This document shows, one piece after another, positions 61,015 through 64,000 of a stretch of 64,000 bases of DNA. Under the pieces are notes generated by a model. That model saw only the letters and a list, made by a program, of their open reading frames with translations, did no database searches and was not told the DNA's origin. Position numbers and translations under genes: made by a program. Source of the DNA: Chinchilla lanigera (Eukaryota; Chordata; Mammalia; Rodentia; Chinchillidae); NCBI RefSeq assembly GCF_000276665.1, contig NW_004955463.1, positions 11,003,284-11,067,283 on the forward strand, in the 5' to 3' direction. The stretch's first letter is position 1. Each line of letters begins with the position of its first letter.

Positions 61015-61495
61015 TGCATTAGACCCACCCCTCACCCCAATTATTGCAGAAGTCAGTCTGGGCTCCAGACAGCTTGCGGATGCTCAAGGTGTGGCCTTCC
61101 ACCATCACAGGAGCCATTCTGAGACCCAGATGCATTTGGGAAACTCTGTGAGCTATACTTTGCACACACACCCCACCATTTCAATAGTGATGCTGATCCC
61201 CAGACAGCTTCGAGAGCCTCAGTGAGGATCACCTCATACCACTTCTGTCATGGGACCAATCCTGGGCCATGGACAGCTTCAGGAGCCTTGGTCAAATGCA
61301 CCTGCCCCCACCATCATGGGACTAATACTGAGACCTGGACAGCATGGGGAGCCTCAGTGAGCTGCACCCTGTTTCCCCACTGTCATGGAAGTGAGCTGAG
61401 CCCACAAGAGCTGTGGGAAACTCTATGAGCCACACCCAACCCCTCATGATCATGGGAGTGATGCTAAGCCCTGGTGAATTTTGGGACCTTCAAAA
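61015..61495 (+). repeat. L1 5' UTR type I: about seven ~69-bp tandem units
   Basis: Units begin near 61015, 61098, 61170, 61237, 61307, 61378 and 61445. Each carries variants of 'ccaccatcatgggagtgatg', 'ctgagccctggacagcttcggg' and 'agcctcagtgagctgcacc'. The array ends at the ATG of the first ORF1 copy. Promoter-bearing tandem monomers are known in rodent L1 5' UTRs; a promoter role here is inferred from position only. Confidence 0.7.
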
Positions 61496-61915
61496 ATGAC
61501 AACACAAAGGAGTAAAATGCAATCTCAGACCTCCACCCCATCCAGAACAAATCCAGGAGACACTGACAGAAAAGAACTTGGAAATCACACACCTGAAATT
61601 TCTGAAATGATAGCAACTGGAGTAAAGAAACAACTACCTCAGGCCATAAAACAAATAAGATTAGAAATAATCTCTCAGGTAAAAAAAAAAATGATGACAT
61701 TAATGAATGAATTGCTTAACACATCTAAAGATTAAAAAAGAAGAGCATAGAAAAATGATGAAAACATTGAATTAATAATATAGGAAAGAATTAGAATTCA
61801 TGAAACATTTAAACAGATATCCAAGAAATTAAAAACACTTGAATGAAACTGAAATAGACTTTCAGACCTTGAAGACAGCATTGCAGCTAGTGATTGTGAA
61901 AGAAAAGATTCTTTC
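61496..61915 (+). pseudogene. L1 ORF1, first copy, 5' part only
   Basis: ATG at 61496 opens 79 codons (MTTQRSKMQS.., with KKQLPQAIKQIRLEIISQ) to a TAA at 61733. Homologous nucleotide sequence then continues with stops and indels to about 61910 ('cttgaagacagcattgcagctagtg'), where it stops abruptly. It matches the second copy at 63323 along its whole length. ORF1 encodes the RNA-binding coiled-coil protein of L1; only the N-terminal and start of the coiled-coil part remain. The next L1 5' UTR begins about 20 bp on. Confidence 0.78.
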
Positions 61916-61929
61916 TAGTACAAGAGGTA

Positions 61930-62515
61930 CTAGAGCATGTGGCCATGAAGTGCCAGCACCACAGTTCGTGTCTGGCCTTTAATTGTGCCCTGATTCCCTG
62001 GAGGTCACATACACAGATGATCTGCGATCACCACAAATGCAGCCTGCATCGTGCTCCTGTGCACACCCTGAGCTGCCTAGAGACACAGAATCAGGTGGTC
62101 CACACACTGTTGACCCTGAGATTCATGTCTCGGTTCTGCCTGTTCAGTGAACTGCCTGGGGACACAGGACCACTGAATTGTGATTGCTTCCCCAGTGCAG
62201 CCCGCTTCTGGGTCATATGCATGTCCTGAGCTGCCAGGGGACACTGAATTAGACGGTCTGCCATCAACTGACATCACAGTTCCCATATGAGATCTGGAAG
62301 ATCTAGGTACACTTCACAATCTGTTTGAAGATCACAGACTAAGCAGCACATCTCAGCGGACACTGTGGGGCAAACCTGACCATCAGGAAAACTAGGAACA
62401 TTAGAGACCTTTGCTGAGCTGCCAGAGAAGAGGGAGACTGAGCGTTCTGCCTCCGGCATTAAACATGGCAAGATGAAGGACTAAAACATAATCTCACAAA
62501 TTCACCCCACTCAGA
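61930..62515 (+). repeat. L1 5' UTR type II, first copy, with start of an ORF1
   Basis: GC-richer than its surroundings. About 61985-62290 holds ~80-bp subrepeats with 'cctgagctgcctagagacacagaatcaggtggtc'-like cores. It then runs through 'gaagagggagactgagcgttctgcctccggc' to an ORF1-like start, ATGGCAAGATGAAGGACTAA at 62465, which is broken at codon 4. About 62300-62515 is homologous to 63145-63375. Confidence 0.72.
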
Positions 62516-62790
62516 GTGAGCAAGTGCTCCAAGAGCTGCTGGTCCCGTGGTTTGATTCCATGCTTTACTCCCACTGCCACAGTTCCCAATTGAAACTCAT
62601 GGAGAGAGCCAGGTATTTCCCATCTACTTCCTGGGGGCAGAGCAGGCAACCCAGGACACCGCTGCCATTACAGACTGAGTCTCTGACCTCCATGCACCCA
62701 TGGCAGACAGGAGGTCCTCACTCAGAAGCCCCAGGGACTGCTCTCACTGGGGTGTGTGAGAGGCCCCTCCCTGCACGTGCCTTGTGCTGA
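62516..62790 (+). repeat. 275-bp spacer unit between the two type II 5' UTR copies
   Basis: Begins 'gtgctccaagagctgctggtc', which is repeated as 'gtgctccaagacctgctggtc' at 62801 where the next copy starts. The remainder is moderately GC sequence, probably more of the L1 5' UTR. The open frames here are short and unsupported. Confidence 0.55.
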
Positions 62791-63322
62791 GTGAGTGAGT
62801 GCTCCAAGACCTGCTGGTCTGGCAGTGCAAGTCCGTGCATTATTTGCACCCAGACCCGCCAGGGGGTCGCAGACCAGGGCAGTCTGTGATTGCTGCCAAT
62901 CCGGCCGCATCTGGTTGCTGTATGTGTCCTAAACTGACTGGAGACAGAATCAGATGGTTCACAAACTGTCAACCCTGCAGTTTGTGCCTGGGTTTTGCCT
63001 GTATCCTGAACTGCGGGGGACATAGGTCCAATGGACCTGGATTGTCACAACAGTGCAACACGAGACTAGGCCGGGCATGGGCCCTGAACTGCAAGGGGGT
63101 GCTAGATCAGATGGTCTGCCATCAGCTGACACCAATGCCCATGTATGAGATCTGGGATAACTAGATACAAATCAACAACTGCCAGAAAACCCGAGACTAA
63201 GTAGTGCTTCTCAAGGGCCACTATTGAGCAAACCTGACCAACAGGAAAACTAGGGACACTAGTGGCCTTTCCTGTGCAGCCACTGAAGAGGAAAACTGAG
63301 CTTTCTGCATCCAGTAGCAAAC
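62791..63322 (+). repeat. L1 5' UTR type II, second copy
   Basis: Same layout as 61930-62464: subrepeats with 'tcctaaactgactggagacagaatcagatggttc' and 'ccctgaactgcaagggggtgctagatcagatggtc', then 'cagctgacaccaatgccc', 'caaacctgaccaacaggaaaactagg' and 'gaagaggaaaactgagctttctgc' up to the ORF1 ATG at 63323. Likely the promoter region of this L1 copy, by position. Confidence 0.72.
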
Positions 63323-64000
63323 ATGACAAAACAAAGGACTAAAACACAATCCCAGAACTCCACCCCTCTCAGAACAAGTCCAGGAGACATCGACATAGGA
63401 GAACTTGGTAAACAGATGCCTGAAATAGCTGAAATGATTGCAATGGAAGTAAAGAAATAACTCCATAAGGCCATAGAAGAGATGAGATCAAAAATAATCT
63501 CTCAGGCAAAAAATGAAATGACAATAATAATGAAAGAACTGCTCAAAAAGTCTGAAGAAGAAATATCTAAGAAAATAGAAGAACAAAGGCAATGGACAGA
63601 AGCATTAAATGAAAAATACAGAAAGGACTTAGAATGCATGAACCAGATTCAAAGGGATTTCCAGCAAAACAAAGCTGCCACTGAAAGCTGCAAAAACTGA
63701 TGGAATGAAGCTGAAGATAGAATCTCAGAATTTGAAGACAGCATGGCAGCTAGCAATCATGAAAGAGAGGATCTCCTAAAATCAAAAAATATTCAGGAAC
63801 AGTCAATTCAACAGCTGTAAGATGAGGCAAAGAGGAATAATGTACAACTTTTAGGAGTCGATGAAACAGCAGGAGGCAGCACAACTGACATAAAAAGAAT
63901 ATTTGCAGAAATAATAGCAGAAAATTTCCCAACATGGAAACAGAACCTGCTATACAGGTAAATGAGGCATATTCAACTCCAACCAACCACAATCAAAATA
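63323..64000 (+). pseudogene. L1 ORF1, second copy, runs off the window
   Basis: The reading frame starts at ATG 63323 (MTKQRTKTQSQNSTPLRTSP). Three stops lie in the same frame at 63458 (TAA; first copy has CAA here), 63698 (TGA) and 63818 (TAA), then a shift near 63950. The coiled-coil part is clear (KSEEEISKKIEEQRQWTEAL) and the conserved start of the RNA-binding domain is present (DEAKRNNVQLLGV, FAEIIAENFPTWK). The C-terminal domain and ORF2 would lie beyond 64000. Confidence 0.85.

Noticed and set aside
61939..63164. Several 60-120 codon frames on both strands in the GC-richer part
   Set aside because: They lie in L1 5' UTR subrepeats; open frames arise from base composition and repetition.

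Overview
The window is ordinary non-coding mammalian genomic DNA. It is AT-rich, carries two runs of N (assembly gaps at 720-1158 and 44312-44411), and is built largely of interspersed repeats of several ages. I find no exon, RNA gene or open reading frame that I can defend as a host gene; every long open frame that makes sense belongs to a transposon. The host is a rodent. MIR, L2, old L1, MER2/Tigger and ERVL fossils show a placental mammal. B1 elements with the internal tandem duplication, B1-dID composites and many tRNA-derived ID SINEs show a rodent outside the mouse/rat group. The ID copies end in a characteristic ACCGGA..AAAACCAAAA tail and do not look like the squirrel ID family as I know it. 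A castorimorph (kangaroo-rat or beaver relative) is my best guess, at low confidence.

Layout. 1-1.3 kb: a gap-containing L1 insertion with matching target-site duplications (TSDs) and an inverted left end. 1.3-15 kb: mostly unique-looking sequence with MaLR-like solo LTRs (3.7, 5.1, 8.4 kb), MIR and L2 relics, and one ID SINE. 15-19.3 kb: a decayed ERVL-type pol remnant. 20.2-24.5 kb: two old L1 copies on the plus strand, the first split by a solo LTR. 24.5-30 kb: mostly unmarked, with an L2 end and a MER2-like DNA transposon. 30-32.5 kb: an old L2 on the minus strand broken by a B1 and an LTR, followed by an LTR that itself contains a B1-dID. 34-36 kb: B1, a Tigger fossil and MIRs. 36-39.2 kb: an old minus-strand L1 hit by a mariner and three ID SINEs. 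42.3 kb: a solo LTR. 44-46.5 kb: three more IDs and a 94-bp tandem duplication. 46.8-50.7 kb: two L1 copies, one with an inverted 5' part and one with a readable reverse-transcriptase segment. 51-60.9 kb: more old L1, B1-dID, B1, L2 and ID. 61-64 kb: two L1 5' ends in direct tandem, each with its own kind of repetitive 5' UTR in front of homologous ORF1 sequence; the second runs off the window.

Nothing here forms a pathway or operon. The window is a record of successive insertions: L2/MIR, then old L1, Tigger, mariner and ERVL, then MaLR-like LTRs and B1/B1-dID, then ID SINEs with near-perfect TSDs. The most unusual structures are the tandem L1 5' ends with two UTR types, the outward-facing pair of mariner transposase tails, the ID dimer inside one TSD, and two twin-primed L1 insertions. 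I found no sign of a new functional system. Family names are from recollection of consensus sequences, not from a database search.
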